From: Actinobaculum sp. oral taxon 183 str. F0552
Lineage (GTDB): Bacteria > Actinomycetota > Actinomycetes > Actinomycetales > Actinomycetaceae
Assembly: GCF_000466165.1 (NCBI RefSeq)
Contig: NZ_KE951406.1
Location: 1-64,000 of the forward strand
Length of the DNA: 64,000 nt
Direction: 5' to 3'
The notes below the pieces were generated by a model. The model searched no databases. It saw only the letters and a program-made list of their open reading frames with translations, and was not told the DNA's origin. Made by a program: the position numbers and the translations under genes. This document shows, one piece after another, positions 27,471 to 37,687 of the stretch. How positions within the stretch are numbered: the first letter of the stretch is position 1; the number at the start of each line of letters is the position of its first letter.

Positions 27471-30400
27471 ATGCTGTCCACTGGTTCACGCCGAGCATGG
27501 GCCAAATCGGGGTACGACCCGGAGCGGCGATGTTGGTCGCCGCTCTGGCTTCATCTTTTGGACACGGCAGGCGTCGCTCGGCTTTTGGCGAGGAATTGGC
27601 TTACGCCGACGATTTCGAATCTGATTCAAGTCGAGTTCGCCGAATCCGAATCTGGATTAAATCCAGAAGATGAGTTCGCCTTGCTCGCGTCTTGGATCGC
27701 GGGCGCTCATGACATAGGCAAAGCCACTCCCGCTTTCAGTTCCCAGGTCCCCTATTTGGACGATCGCATGCGCGAAGGCGGCCTTGATCATACTCCCATT
27801 GATCCTGAAGAACGCCGCAGAGTCCCTCACGCGCTTGCTGGCCAGTTGGTTCTTGAACGATGGCTTAAGGAACTGGGCTGGGGTATCTCGACGGCGCGGG
27901 CTTTGGCGTCGATAGTCGGCGCTCACCATGGAATCCCGGCGCTGGAAGGCCATCTAAATGATGCTCGGGGCCGTGAACCTCTACTAGGAGACTATGCGTG
28001 GCAAACTGTTCACGCTGAACTTCTCGATCTCGTGGCAGAACGTACCGGCGCTAAGGACAATTTGCAATTTTGGGCGCATAAATCAGAGTCCAAGTCGTGG
28101 TCTCAACCTTTTTTAGTTGAATTATCAGGTCTGGTTATTCTAGCTGATTGGCTGGCGTCCTCTGAAACATATTTTCCTCTTCTATCCATTGACGATGACG
28201 GCATGTCTCTTTTCGATTGCGACGTGCATGAAAGGCGCGTCGAAACGGGCTGGTCCCGCGTGGAGTTGCCTTCCCCATGGCATCCCCGCGATGGCGGAGA
28301 AAGCGCCGACTTCCTGTTGAACGCTCGATTCGACCTGCCTGACGGCACTTCGGCGACGGCTGCTCAGCGCACTGCCGTCAAGAGAGCCAGGGACATGAGT
28401 TTGCCTGGGATGCTCATCGTCCAAGAGACCACTGGATCGGGCAAAACCGAGGCCGCGCTTATGGCCGCCGAGATCATGGCGGCGCGTACCGGACGGTCTG
28501 GAGTTCTGTTCGCGCTGCCGACTCAGGCGACCACGGACGCTATGTTCTCTCGTGAATTGGATTGGTTGGGCAAAATCGAATCTTCCTATCGTGCGGATGG
28601 GGCTGCCTCGACTTTCGCAATCCAGCTCCAGCATGGCCGGGCTCGTCTGAACAAAGAAGCGGGTAGCTTGCGAAAGAGGGGGTACGAGATACGAGACCGG
28701 CTCCTCGGCAGTTTGGGAGAAGCTCAAGAAGACCCGGAGAAACACAGGCCGTCGCGTCCATATGACATAGGGCGGGATGAAGATAATTTACAAACCGCTA
28801 AACAACATCATGAGTCCGTAAAAAATGATGATAGAGCGCAGAGAGATCTTGCGATCATGACATGGTTCACAGGCCGCAAGAAGTCCATGCTATCCGATTT
28901 CGTTGTGACTACCGTCGACCACGTTCTTTTCTCATCCATGCGCGCTCCACATCTTGCCTTGCGGCATCTCGGTCTCAGCAGAAAGATAGTAATCGTTGAC
29001 GAAGTGCACTCTTATTCCACCTACATGAACAACTATCTGGAACGCGCTCTCACCTGGTTGGCATCCTACGGGGTGCCGGTGATTTTACTTTCCGCAACGC
29101 TCTCGGAAGCGCGTTGCGCGAGCTTTGCCGACGCCTACCGTCGCGGCTTGCGGCTCATGGCCGGAGAGAAAGTGCCGAAGAAGCCGTCACCGAATGTTGC
29201 CAGCATGCCCTTCCCCTCCCTGGCCGCTGTCGGCCGGGATGGTATGGACGTGACGCCCGTTGAGGCGACCGGTCGCAGCAGCCGTGTACGCATTGAGCGT
29301 CTGGCCAAAGACGACAGTCTCACGGCGCTTTTGGGCAATGCTCTGGTCAACGGCGGTTGCGCCCTCGTCGTGCGGAACACTGTGCGCCGGGCACAAGAAA
29401 CCTACGAGCAGTTGCGGGAGGCCTTCGGCGAGGACGTGAGTCTCAACCACGCCCGTTTCACCATTTCCGATCGCCTCGCCAGGGACGCCGATCTTCTTCG
29501 CCGTTTCGGATCGCCGCGCCGGCGGCCGGAGCGTCCTCATCGGGCGATCGTCGTGGCCACTCAAGTGGTCGAGCAGTCCCTCGACGTCGACTTCGACCTG
29601 CTCATCACCGACCTCGCTCCCATCGACTTGATCCTCCAGCGGATGGGACGCCTGCACCGTCATCGACGAACCCGGCCGAAAGCCTTAAGCGCTCCTGTGT
29701 GCTATGTCGATTGGCTGCCGAGCGCTTCGAACCCCGATCCCCGAGTGGAGCCCGGGTCCGAGATGATCTATGGAGAACACGATATGCTCCTCACCGCTGC
29801 GGCCTTGAACAGAGTGCTTGCGGACGACGCCTTGGTCACGGTCCCCGACGACGTCCGCGACCTTGTCGAAGCAGTGTACGGTGCGGGATCTGAAGCCCCC
29901 GCATCGTGGGCCGAGGCCCTCGAACGAGCACGGGGCAAGGCGTGTAAAAAGCAGAAGGACAGCACGAAGGCATCGAGGGGTTTTCTATTGAATGAGCCTG
30001 CCATGCGAGGGAAGACCGCATCGCTTGTCGGCTGGCTTGAAACGATCGCCGATGACTCCGAAGAAGGCAAGGCCCAAGTCCGCGACGGCGAGGATTCCTT
30101 GGAAGTCATCCTCCTTGAGCGACGTGATGAAGGAGGGCAGGAGGAATTGCGCACTCTTTCCACTGCACCAGGAGCTTCTTCTTCGGTTATACCCGTCGAT
30201 CGGGTACCCGATCGGAATGTTGTGCGTGCGATGGCGATGTCTGAGGTCAGGCTTCCTCCCCGATTCACGAACTCAAGTATGATTGATAGAGTTCTCGACG
30301 AACTCGAAGAGAGTTGTTTCGTTCCCGCCTGGCAGGCCTGCCCTGATCTGCGCGGCCGACTCTTCCTTCCACTCACCGACGGACGCGCTCAACTGGCCGG

Positions 30401-30476
30401 CGTAACCGTTGAGTACACTTCTACAACCGGCCTTATGGAAGTAAATGAAAATGACACAGAGCTTCAATCTGCTTGA
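27471..30476 (+). CDS. cas3: CRISPR-associated helicase-nuclease Cas3 (type I-E)
   Basis: The 1001-residue effector nuclease degrades target DNA after Cascade recruitment. The N-terminal HD nuclease is intact: His28, His80-Asp81 in AHDIGK, His120 and His152-His153 in AHHGIP. The helicase part has Walker A TTGSGKTEAA (about 320), DEVH box IVDEVHSY (about 508), motif III LSATLSEA and motif VI QRMGRLHRH. It heads the cas operon and overlaps cse1 by about 30 bases. It is transcribed away from the array. No frameshift is seen. Confidence 0.97.
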   Translation: MLSTGSRRAWAKSGYDPERRCWSPLWLHLLDTAGVARLLARNWLTPTISNLIQVEFAESESGLNPEDEFALLASWIAGAHDIGKATPAFSSQVPYLDDRMREGGLDHTPIDPEERRRVPHALAGQLVLERWLKELGWGISTARALASIVGAHHGIPALEGHLNDARGREPLLGDYAWQTVHAELLDLVAERTGAKDNLQFWAHKSESKSWSQPFLVELSGLVILADWLASSETYFPLLSIDDDGMSLFDCDVHERRVETGWSRVELPSPWHPRDGGESADFLLNARFDLPDGTSATAAQRTAVKRARDMSLPGMLIVQETTGSGKTEAALMAAEIMAARTGRSGVLFALPTQATTDAMFSRELDWLGKIESSYRADGAASTFAIQLQHGRARLNKEAGSLRKRGYEIRDRLLGSLGEAQEDPEKHRPSRPYDIGRDEDNLQTAKQHHESVKNDDRAQRDLAIMTWFTGRKKSMLSDFVVTTVDHVLFSSMRAPHLALRHLGLSRKIVIVDEVHSYSTYMNNYLERALTWLASYGVPVILLSATLSEARCASFADAYRRGLRLMAGEKVPKKPSPNVASMPFPSLAAVGRDGMDVTPVEATGRSSRVRIERLAKDDSLTALLGNALVNGGCALVVRNTVRRAQETYEQLREAFGEDVSLNHARFTISDRLARDADLLRRFGSPRRRPERPHRAIVVATQVVEQSLDVDFDLLITDLAPIDLILQRMGRLHRHRRTRPKALSAPVCYVDWLPSASNPDPRVEPGSEMIYGEHDMLLTAAALNRVLADDALVTVPDDVRDLVEAVYGAGSEAPASWAEALERARGKACKKQKDSTKASRGFLLNEPAMRGKTASLVGWLETIADDSEEGKAQVRDGEDSLEVILLERRDEGGQEELRTLSTAPGASSSVIPVDRVPDRNVVRAMAMSEVRLPPRFTNSSMIDRVLDELEESCFVPAWQACPDLRGRLFLPLTDGRAQLAGVTVEYTSTTGLMEVNENDTELQSA

Positions 30477-32097
30477 CGAGCCCTGGATTCGCGTGACCTG
30501 GCTCGATGGGGAACCCGGTGAAGTCTCTCTCCTGACCGCATTTCGAGACGCCGTCCGAATCTCGGGAATTCACGGCGAAATCGCGAGTCAGGATATGGCG
30601 CTCCTACGGCTTCTGCTAGCCATTGCACACCGAGCCACCGGTGGTCCTGAAGACCTGGACGACTGGAGGGCCTACTGGGCGAATCCAGAGAAGCTCAGAG
30701 CCGATGCCGGCGACTACCTCGAACGATATCGCGATCGTTTCGATCTGCGCGATCCTGAGGCACCCTTCTTTCAAGTTGCCGGAATCCACGCCAAATCGGG
30801 AAAGATCTCGGACCTAGAGTCACTGATCGCGGACGTTCCCAACGGAGAGCCTTTCTTCACGACGCGGATCGGCCCCGGGCTCGACCGCATGGGGTGGGCG
30901 GAGGCCGCCCGCTGGCTCGTTCATGTGCACGCCTTCGACCCCTCGGGAATTCGATCGGGCGCGGTCGGCGACCCCAGGGTCAAAGGCGGAAAAGTATACC
31001 CCATCGGTCCGGGGTGGACCGGCCAGATCGGCGTCGTGGCCGTCGAAGGGAGGAATCTGGCTGAGACGATCCTGCTCAATACGGTAGTCACCGAGAGCCT
31101 TGCCGACCTTGCCGAAGTCGAACACGAAGCCGACCTACCGCCATGGGAGAAGAAGCCCGATGGCCCGGCGGGTTCCATGGACCTCGAACCGATCGGACCC
31201 GTCTCATGCTACACGTGGCAGACTCGCCGCGCCTTGCTTCACGGAGACGAAAAGGGCGTTACGGGGCTGTTCCTCGGCAATGGCGACAAAGCGACGCCGC
31301 GGAATCGCTATCTCGTGGAGCCCATGAGTGCATGGCGTTATTCGGAGCCTCAAACTAAAAAATTCAAAGAGATCGTTTTCATGCCGCGTAAACATGACAA
31401 AGATCGTGCCATGTGGAGGGGGTTATCCAGCCTCATCCCTCAACTCATTCCGAAGTTAAAGATCAAGGGCAAAGGAGAATTTACCCGATATAGAATTCCA
31501 GGAGTCATTTCTTTTTACGAAAAGCTTCTCGCACAAGAGATCGTCTCCCACCGAGGTGTCATTCCGGTTCATGCCGTCGGCATCGAGTACGGGGCTCAAG
31601 AGGCAGTGGTCAGCGAGCATTTCGACGATGTCCTCAACCTTCCAGCTGGTTTGTTGGCGCCGGACAATAAGCGGCTTGTGACGCTTGTCCGTGATGCGAT
31701 GGAGAAGACGGAGGAAGTCGCCAAAGTGGTGCGGCAACTGGGCGGTGACCTCATTCGCGCCCGAGGGGGCGATCCCGATGACGTGTCCTCCGCCAGGGAG
31801 AAAGCCGGAGTCGCCTTCTATTTGGCCATCGACGAGGGGTTCCCTCGGTGGTTGGCCTCCTTGGACGGCATTGAGCCCGAGGCGGCCCGAGACGACTGGC
31901 GGAACCGGCTTCGAAGTGAGGCGCGCAGGCAGAAGGAAAATCTGGTGGATTCGGCTCCGCCGGCAGCTTATGCCGGACGCGGTGAAGGGAGGAGCCGCAT
32001 CGATGTCGGCCTCGCGATGAAATGGTTCGACACCGCCCTAAGCAGAGCCCTTCCTATATCTATCATTTCCCAACAAGCGAAAGAGAAAGATCAATAG
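30445..32097 (+). CDS. casA: Cascade large subunit Cse1 (Cas8e)
   Basis: The 550-residue large subunit recognises the PAM and recruits Cas3. The N-terminal NLLDEPWIRV motif is diagnostic of Cse1, and NTVVTESLADLAEVEHEADLPPWEKK-type sequence (LPPWE near 230) follows. It begins inside the end of cas3; ATG 30451 is an alternative start two codons later. Length is in the normal range. Its stop codon overlaps the GTG of cse2. Confidence 0.95.
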   Translation: MKMTQSFNLLDEPWIRVTWLDGEPGEVSLLTAFRDAVRISGIHGEIASQDMALLRLLLAIAHRATGGPEDLDDWRAYWANPEKLRADAGDYLERYRDRFDLRDPEAPFFQVAGIHAKSGKISDLESLIADVPNGEPFFTTRIGPGLDRMGWAEAARWLVHVHAFDPSGIRSGAVGDPRVKGGKVYPIGPGWTGQIGVVAVEGRNLAETILLNTVVTESLADLAEVEHEADLPPWEKKPDGPAGSMDLEPIGPVSCYTWQTRRALLHGDEKGVTGLFLGNGDKATPRNRYLVEPMSAWRYSEPQTKKFKEIVFMPRKHDKDRAMWRGLSSLIPQLIPKLKIKGKGEFTRYRIPGVISFYEKLLAQEIVSHRGVIPVHAVGIEYGAQEAVVSEHFDDVLNLPAGLLAPDNKRLVTLVRDAMEKTEEVAKVVRQLGGDLIRARGGDPDDVSSAREKAGVAFYLAIDEGFPRWLASLDGIEPEAARDDWRNRLRSEARRQKENLVDSAPPAAYAGRGEGRSRIDVGLAMKWFDTALSRALPISIISQQAKEKDQ

Positions 32098-32807
32098 TGA
32101 CCACAGTTAATGAAATAATAAAAGATGAAAAGCCTTTACGTAAAAGAAAACGACGTAATCTAAGTCCGATCGGACAGAAGATCGATTGTAAGATTTCATG
32201 TTTGCAGAAAGGATATCTGTCCGAGGATTCTCGGAAACAGGCTCGGGCGCGGGCGGACTTGGCCAACCTGCGCCGCGGCCTCACCGCAGGGCCCGGCGAG
32301 CGTGTGGAGATCTGGCATCTCACTCAGGTGGACGTTTCCGACAATGCGCCGGACGAGCCCACACGTGAGGAATTCGCAGTCCACGTCTCCATGACTCTCT
32401 ATGCGGCCCATCAGCAATCTCGAACCAAGCCTATGCATCGACCGGCGGAAGGACTCGGGCATGCGGCTCACAGCGTTGTAGGATACGGTGACGATGAAAA
32501 CCCATCGGCTCGTGCCCGTTTCGATGCTCTGGTAATGTCCTCGACTCCGAGGGAATTGCGTCGTCATCTTCGATCGTTCGTTTCGCTGTTGCGCGCCAAG
32601 GAAATACCCTTGGACTATGGCATGCTGGTTGACGACATCGTTTGCTTCCAGCGTCCTGGAGGGGCGAAGGCGGTGCGACGGCATTGGTCACGCCAGTACT
32701 ACGATTTTTCTTCGACAGATGGCGAGTCCAGCGAGACCGATTCCACAGCAGAAGACATCTGCTCGGAAAACTCACTACACAACAGTTTGAGAAATACAAA
32801 GGAATAA
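32097..32807 (+). CDS. casB: Cascade small subunit Cse2 (Cas11e)
   Basis: The 236-residue small subunit stabilises the crRNA-target hybrid along the Cascade backbone. It is highly basic at the N-terminus (KPLRKRKRRN) and has the Cse2-type ARADLANLRRG and HLRSFVSLLRAKEIPLDYGMLVDDI segments. GTG 32097 overlaps the cse1 TAG; the frame is open further upstream inside cse1, but that part is unlikely to be translated. The gene is followed by cas7 after 4 bases. Its first 130 bases are unusually AT-rich. Confidence 0.92.
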   Translation: MTTVNEIIKDEKPLRKRKRRNLSPIGQKIDCKISCLQKGYLSEDSRKQARARADLANLRRGLTAGPGERVEIWHLTQVDVSDNAPDEPTREEFAVHVSMTLYAAHQQSRTKPMHRPAEGLGHAAHSVVGYGDDENPSARARFDALVMSSTPRELRRHLRSFVSLLRAKEIPLDYGMLVDDIVCFQRPGGAKAVRRHWSRQYYDFSSTDGESSETDSTAEDICSENSLHNSLRNTKE

Positions 32808-32811
32808 AATA

Positions 32812-33954
32812 ATGAATACATATGTTGACATTCACATTGTTCAAGATCTTCCGCCCAGCTGTGTCAACAGAGATGATTCCGGCTCCCCTAAGTCGGCCAT
32901 CTACGGAGGTGTACAGCGTTTACGCATATCCAGCCAATCATGGAAGCGTGCGACCCGTCATGACTTCACCGATTATTTGGATGCCTCCGAGCTGGGCACA
33001 CGCACCAAGCGGGTGGTCGAGGTCCTCGCGAAAGAGATCGCCAGGCAGGCAGAAGACCTCTCCGACCAGGCTCAGAGCTTGGCGGAGCAAGTCTTCCAAG
33101 CCGCCAAGATCAAGCTCGTCGATTCACGGGCGAAGAATGGGGAAGAGTCCCTTAAGTCTCAGGAATCCGGTTATCTGATCTTCCTCTCGCACAGGCAGAT
33201 CGCCATGCTCGCGGAATTGGCCATAGCCAGTGACCGTTCGGGCAAGGCGCTCGACAAGAAAGCCGTCAAGGCGATTTTCAAGTCCGGCAATTCCATCGAC
33301 GTCGCCCTCTTCGGCAGGATGGTCGCCGACGACGCCGATCTCAACGTCGATGCCGCATGCCAGGTCGCCCACGCCATCTCCACCCACGCCGCCGAAAACG
33401 AATTCGATTTCTACACCGCCGTGGATGACGAGAAAGCCCGATCCGAGGAGAAGGAAGACGCAGGGGCGGGAATGATGGGCACCGTTGAATTCTCATCGGC
33501 GACGATTTATCGATACGCAACGATAAATATAGGTATGCTTTTGGAGAATTTAGGAAATAATGAGGCGACGTTGCGTGCTTTGACTGCTTTTATTAAAAGT
33601 TTCATTAGATCTATGCCGACAGGCAAGCAGAATACATTCGCCAACCGCACGCTGCCAGACACCGTCGTCATTCACATCCGTGAGGATCAACCGGTCTCGT
33701 TCGTCGGCGCTTTCGAGAAGCCCATTGCCCAAGATCTCACTGAAGGCTATGTCACGCGGTCGGTTAGACAGCTGGCCGACCACGAGAGAAAGCTCGAAGA
33801 GACATATGGATTCAAGCCTCTGCACGGATTCGCTGTGAGCATGGAGAGCCCCGAAGCCGTCGAATCGCTAGGCGAACGCATCTCCTTCGCCGATTTGGAC
33901 GGCAGAGTGCGCGAGGTCGTCGCCCGCCGCTTGCCCGGCGCGGAGTCCGAGTGA
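32812..33954 (+). CDS. casC: Cascade backbone subunit Cas7e (Cse4/CasC)
   Basis: The 380-residue RAMP protein forms the six-copy backbone on the crRNA. Recognised by the start YVDIHIVQDLPPSCVNRDD, YGGVQRLRISSQSWKRATR, the DFYTAVDD segment and MGTVEFSSATIYRYATINI. It shares a TGATG junction with cas5. A stretch near 33500-33610 is locally AT-rich. Confidence 0.96.
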   Translation: MNTYVDIHIVQDLPPSCVNRDDSGSPKSAIYGGVQRLRISSQSWKRATRHDFTDYLDASELGTRTKRVVEVLAKEIARQAEDLSDQAQSLAEQVFQAAKIKLVDSRAKNGEESLKSQESGYLIFLSHRQIAMLAELAIASDRSGKALDKKAVKAIFKSGNSIDVALFGRMVADDADLNVDAACQVAHAISTHAAENEFDFYTAVDDEKARSEEKEDAGAGMMGTVEFSSATIYRYATINIGMLLENLGNNEATLRALTAFIKSFIRSMPTGKQNTFANRTLPDTVVIHIREDQPVSFVGAFEKPIAQDLTEGYVTRSVRQLADHERKLEETYGFKPLHGFAVSMESPEAVESLGERISFADLDGRVREVVARRLPGAESE

Positions 33955-34658
33955 TGACCGTCCTGCTTCTGCGCCTGGCAGGTCCCCTGCAGGCCTGGGG
34001 CGTCAAATCGAAATTCTCCATTCGCGCTACCGAATTGGCGCCGACCAAGAGCGGCATCCTCGGAATGCTGGCGGCGGCTGTCGGCCGACGCCGAACCGAC
34101 CCCGTCGAGGACTTGCTGACTCTGCGTTTCGGAGTGCGCAAAGACCAGCCGGGTACGGTCATCCGCGATTTCCACACTGCTCATACGCTGGACGGGAAGA
34201 AGTCGATGCCGCTGTCTGACCGGTACTACCTGTCCGACGCCGTCTTCTTGGCCGGAATCGCAGGGGAGAGATCGATGCTCGAGACGCTCGATCGAGCGGT
34301 GCGCTATCCGGCGTTTCCGCTTTATCTCGGACGGCGATCGTGTCCGCCTGCGCTTCCGGTGTCTCTGGGATTGCGTGAGGCACCGTTGCTTGAGGCCCTG
34401 AAAGAGGAGCCTTGGCTGGCTTCGGAGCGGTTTCAACGTCGTAACGGCTGGGATTTCCATGCGGAGATCCTCATCGACAAGGAAGCCGTGCGGGACGGAG
34501 AGCATTCCGATGACGTGCGCGGAAGCCGGGACGTGCCCCTTTCCTTCGACCCTCGACATCGCGAGTACTCCTTCCGCGACATCGAACGTCATAGGATTTG
34601 CCTGGGCGGTATGCGCGGGGTCGATCACCACGATCCGATGGCCGAACTGGAAGATTGA
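33954..34658 (+). CDS. casD: Cascade subunit Cas5e (CasD)
   Basis: The protein of about 234 residues caps the 5' end of the crRNA. The start MTVLLLRLAGPLQAWG is the Cas5 RAMP signature, followed by TELAPTKSGILGMLAAA. GTG 33951 is one codon earlier; ATG 33954 overlaps the cas7 stop. It lies 11 bases before cas6e. Confidence 0.95.
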   Translation: MTVLLLRLAGPLQAWGVKSKFSIRATELAPTKSGILGMLAAAVGRRRTDPVEDLLTLRFGVRKDQPGTVIRDFHTAHTLDGKKSMPLSDRYYLSDAVFLAGIAGERSMLETLDRAVRYPAFPLYLGRRSCPPALPVSLGLREAPLLEALKEEPWLASERFQRRNGWDFHAEILIDKEAVRDGEHSDDVRGSRDVPLSFDPRHREYSFRDIERHRICLGGMRGVDHHDPMAELED

Positions 34659-34669
34659 CGAGGTGACCG

Positions 34670-35413
34670 ATGCACTTGACGAAAATCGAACTCGACCTGC
34701 ACAGAAGATTTGCTCGAAAACTCCTGAGCTCGCCCCAGGTTATGCACGCTGTCGTGATGAAAGCGTGCCAGCCCGGCGGCGAATCGGGGCAGTCAGATGC
34801 CACTGACGGCTTTCCCCCTGGGCGCGTGCTGTGGCGCGTGGATTCGGGGAGCTTTGGCGTGTCCCTGTACATCCTCTCCCCAAGCCCCCCGGAACTGACA
34901 CAGCTGGAATCCGAGGCAGGCCTCAGCGACACGGCCCGCACATTGGACTATGAGGGGTTCCTCGACAAGCTGTCGAACGGCCAGCACTGGGCATTCCGTT
35001 TGTCGGCCAATCCCATTCACTCGGTTCCTGGTAAGCCCGGTACTCGCGGTAAAAGATACGGACACGTCACTGTCGAGCACCAAAGGAAGTGGCTTCTTGA
35101 GAGGACCGGCAAATACGGGTTCTCGATTGCGGGCGCCGATGCCGAGCGTGACGGGACGGCAGAAGACTCCGATGGCTCTTCCCCGCTGGACGCTTCCTCT
35201 GTGCTGATCGTCCGAAGGGACAGACCCGTCTTCTATCGCAACCGTCGCGATGGGCAGCGTCGGGACAGAGTGACCATCAGCCGAGTCGTATACGAAGGCG
35301 TGCTCCGTATCGACGACGCCGAGCCGTTCAAGAGAATGCTCGTCGGCGGACTGGGGCCCTCGAAAGCGTATGGCTGTGGTCTCATGACCCTGGCCCGGCC
35401 CAAGCGATCCTGA
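34670..35413 (+). CDS. casE: Pre-crRNA endoribonuclease Cas6e (CasE)
   Basis: The 247-residue RAMP endonuclease cuts within each repeat and stays bound to the 3' hairpin. The probable catalytic histidine is in QVMHAVVMKA near residue 26, matching His20 of the E. coli protein. The C-terminal glycine-rich RNA-binding loop is GGLGPSKAYGCGLMTLA. An acidic insertion (ADAERDGTAEDSDG, about 155-168) is longer than usual. The substrate would be the minus-strand array transcript. Confidence 0.95.
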   Translation: MHLTKIELDLHRRFARKLLSSPQVMHAVVMKACQPGGESGQSDATDGFPPGRVLWRVDSGSFGVSLYILSPSPPELTQLESEAGLSDTARTLDYEGFLDKLSNGQHWAFRLSANPIHSVPGKPGTRGKRYGHVTVEHQRKWLLERTGKYGFSIAGADAERDGTAEDSDGSSPLDASSVLIVRRDRPVFYRNRRDGQRRDRVTISRVVYEGVLRIDDAEPFKRMLVGGLGPSKAYGCGLMTLARPKRS

Positions 35414-35428
35414 AGGTGCGTAACTTCG

Positions 35429-36385
35429 ATGGCGCGCCTGCTTCCCGTCCCTGTGACTGCGCTTCCCAGAGCCGCGGACCGTATGTCCTTCCTGTACCTC
35501 GAGCACTGCGTCGTCCATCGCGAGGACGGTGCGTTGACGGCGCGCAACGAACAGGGGATGATGCGCGTTCCCGCGGCGTCCCTGCTCGCTGTCTTCTTAG
35601 GGCCGGGGACGTCCATAAGCCACCAGGCTATGATGCTGCTCGGAGAGTGCGGCACCACCGCTGTGTGGGTGGGCGAACGCGGGGTGCGCTACTACGCCCA
35701 TGGACGCTCTCTGGCCACGTCGACCCGGCTGCTGGTCGAACAAGCCGCTCGTGTCTCTTCGCCCCAGAAGCGTTTGGGTGTGGCACGCCAAATGTACCTC
35801 ATGCGTTTCGCGGGCGAGGACGTGACCGGACTCACCATGCAGCAACTGCGTGGCAGAGAGGGCGCGAGAGTCCGAGCCGTATACCGTGAGAATTCCCGCC
35901 GTACCGGAGTGCCATGGCAGAGGCGCGAATACCAGCCGGACGACTTCGACTCGTCAGATCCCGTCAACCAGGCTCTGTCCGCCGCGCACGCCGCGCTGTA
36001 TGGCGTCGTTCACGCCGTCATCGTCTCACTGGGGTGCTCGCCGGGGCTGGGTTTCGTCCACACCGGCCATGAGAGGTCTTTCGTCTACGACATGGCCGAT
36101 CTGTACAAAGCCGATGTGACCATACCCGTGGCCTTCGACGTGATCAGTGAGGGCATGGAGGACATAACCGGGACGACGCGACGGCGCGTCCGCGACAGGG
36201 TGTTCGAATTCAAAGTCATCGAACGCTGCGTGCGCGACATCCAAAGACTCCTGGAAGTCGATGAGTCGGAGGACCTGAGCGTCAACGTCGTCTCTCTGTG
36301 GGACTATCAACGCAAGATCGTCGCTGGAGGGACCAATCACGCCTTCGCCATGGAGGCCTCCGAGGGAGGGGATCCCCCATGGTAG
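35429..36385 (+). CDS. cas1: CRISPR adaptation integrase Cas1e
   Basis: The 318-residue integrase forms the spacer-capture complex with Cas2. Metal-binding residues are visible as Glu in LRGREGARVR and His and Asp in HTGHERSFVYDMADLYKAD. The C-terminus GGDPPW is typical of Cas1e. Its stop overlaps the cas2 start by seven bases. Intact catalytic residues indicate that adaptation can still occur. Confidence 0.97.
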   Translation: MARLLPVPVTALPRAADRMSFLYLEHCVVHREDGALTARNEQGMMRVPAASLLAVFLGPGTSISHQAMMLLGECGTTAVWVGERGVRYYAHGRSLATSTRLLVEQAARVSSPQKRLGVARQMYLMRFAGEDVTGLTMQQLRGREGARVRAVYRENSRRTGVPWQRREYQPDDFDSSDPVNQALSAAHAALYGVVHAVIVSLGCSPGLGFVHTGHERSFVYDMADLYKADVTIPVAFDVISEGMEDITGTTRRRVRDRVFEFKVIERCVRDIQRLLEVDESEDLSVNVVSLWDYQRKIVAGGTNHAFAMEASEGGDPPW

Positions 36386-36771
36386 TCATCGTCCTGTCGG
36401 CGGCACCCGCAGGACTGCGCGGGGCCCTCACACGATGGATGCTCGAGGTGTCCGCAGGGGTGTACGTCGGGCACCTTTCCACGCGGGTGCGAGAGCAGGT
36501 CTGGGAATTGATCCAGGCCAACATCGGGCAGGGAAGGGCGTTGCTCGTTTACCCGGTCAAGTCCGAACAGAGATTCGCAATCCTGTCTCTCGGCCATGAA
36601 CGCATTCCTGTCGATGTCGAAGGGCTTTTGGTCATGCAGGCTCCATCTGTTCCCTCCGCAGGAGTGGAAAGGCTTCCCGGAGCGGTGTCGCCTCCGAAGG
36701 AATCCTGGTCGATCGCCGCTCGCCGGCGCCGTTATCGTAACTCCGCTGAGAGGGCGCTCCGGCGAGACTGA
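36379..36771 (+). CDS. cas2: CRISPR adaptation protein Cas2e
   Basis: The 130-residue dimeric scaffold of the Cas1-Cas2 complex starts MVVIVLSAAPAGLRGALTRW and continues GVYVGHLSTRVREQVWELI, diagnostic of Cas2e. It has a C-terminal extension of about 30 residues rich in Arg and Ser beyond the usual core. The true start, ATG 36379, lies within the end of cas1. No second CRISPR array follows, unlike many I-E loci. Confidence 0.96.
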   Translation: MVVIVLSAAPAGLRGALTRWMLEVSAGVYVGHLSTRVREQVWELIQANIGQGRALLVYPVKSEQRFAILSLGHERIPVDVEGLLVMQAPSVPSAGVERLPGAVSPPKESWSIAARRRRYRNSAERALRRD

Positions 36772-37021
36772 CCTCCGGGGACGAGACAGACAGCCGTGAA
36801 CGATGGTCGGCCGATCCGAGGCTTGATCTCCGGGCCTGAGACGGACACAGGACCATCGCATTCACACTCCCGACCTTGGATTGTCGACGTAGGACGGGCA
36901 CCGGTTCCCCTGTGGACCATTACCCGTCATCCGATGGTTAATTTTCCGTCGAGCCGGTGTCAGAATTGGACCAGCAAATCGGATCACAGTACATATAGCG
37001 AACGCGAAGGAGAATCGAGAC

Positions 37022-37555
37022 ATGCCCCAACGTTCCGATGTGTCCCGTCATCGGGACAGCTCTGCAGGGATTTGGTCGGATGAAACCGCTTATTGGCGAG
37101 GAATGACGTACAGTCCCTCTTCCTCCGAAGGAGGTGGGGATTCGCGGCGAGCCGATGCCGTCCATGAGAGGGCTTCCAAACCGGAGCCTCGGGAGTCTCG
37201 GCTTTCGCCGTCCGCCGGTTCTCGGGACGATGCCAGGATTGCCGCCTCCTGGTATTCAGGGGCATCGACGTATCGCGCTGCCAACGCATGCCCCGCTCCA
37301 GCCAGGCCTATCGACACCGTGTCGGCCGGTTATCCTGCATCACGGCAGTCTGAATATGATATACGGCATACTTCTCGACGTCGCTCTCACGCGAGTGGTC
37401 AGCGCATAGCGCAGGTCTCCACGCATCCGCGTACCCTTTGGCCGGCGCGAAGACGCGAGTTCCTCATGAGGCCGGGCGGAATCCTTATGCTGGCCACGGC
37501 AATCGCCTCAACTCTGGCCTTAGGATGGCTGGCCATCTTCCTCGGGCAGTCCTGA
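37022..37555 (+). CDS. Hypothetical protein, disordered with C-terminal membrane anchor
   Basis: The 177-residue protein is not recognised. The first 145 residues are rich in Ser, Arg and Ala with low complexity. One membrane helix follows near the end (RPGGILMLATAIASTLALGW...). The topology suggests a tail-anchored protein with a cytoplasmic N-terminal domain. GAAGGAG lies about ten bases before ATG 37022, and a possible promoter (TTGGAC 36966-36971, TACATA 36990-36995) is upstream. It precedes a second single-TM low-complexity protein. Confidence 0.55.
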   Translation: MPQRSDVSRHRDSSAGIWSDETAYWRGMTYSPSSSEGGGDSRRADAVHERASKPEPRESRLSPSAGSRDDARIAASWYSGASTYRAANACPAPARPIDTVSAGYPASRQSEYDIRHTSRRRSHASGQRIAQVSTHPRTLWPARRREFLMRPGGILMLATAIASTLALGWLAIFLGQS

Positions 37556-37687
37556 GCCGATCTCTTCTTCTCACTCCTCGCCGGTGGATCTACTGCGGAG
37601 CGGTGTTGTATTTGTGGCAAGGCGGTTGTGCAGAGATAGAATGCCAGTGCTGTCGCAACATGCACTATACTGTAAGGAGAGTTGCAC

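Noticed and set aside
36772-37021. Possible second CRISPR array after cas2
   Set aside because: No copy of the repeat core CCCCGC...GCGGGG is present in the region.
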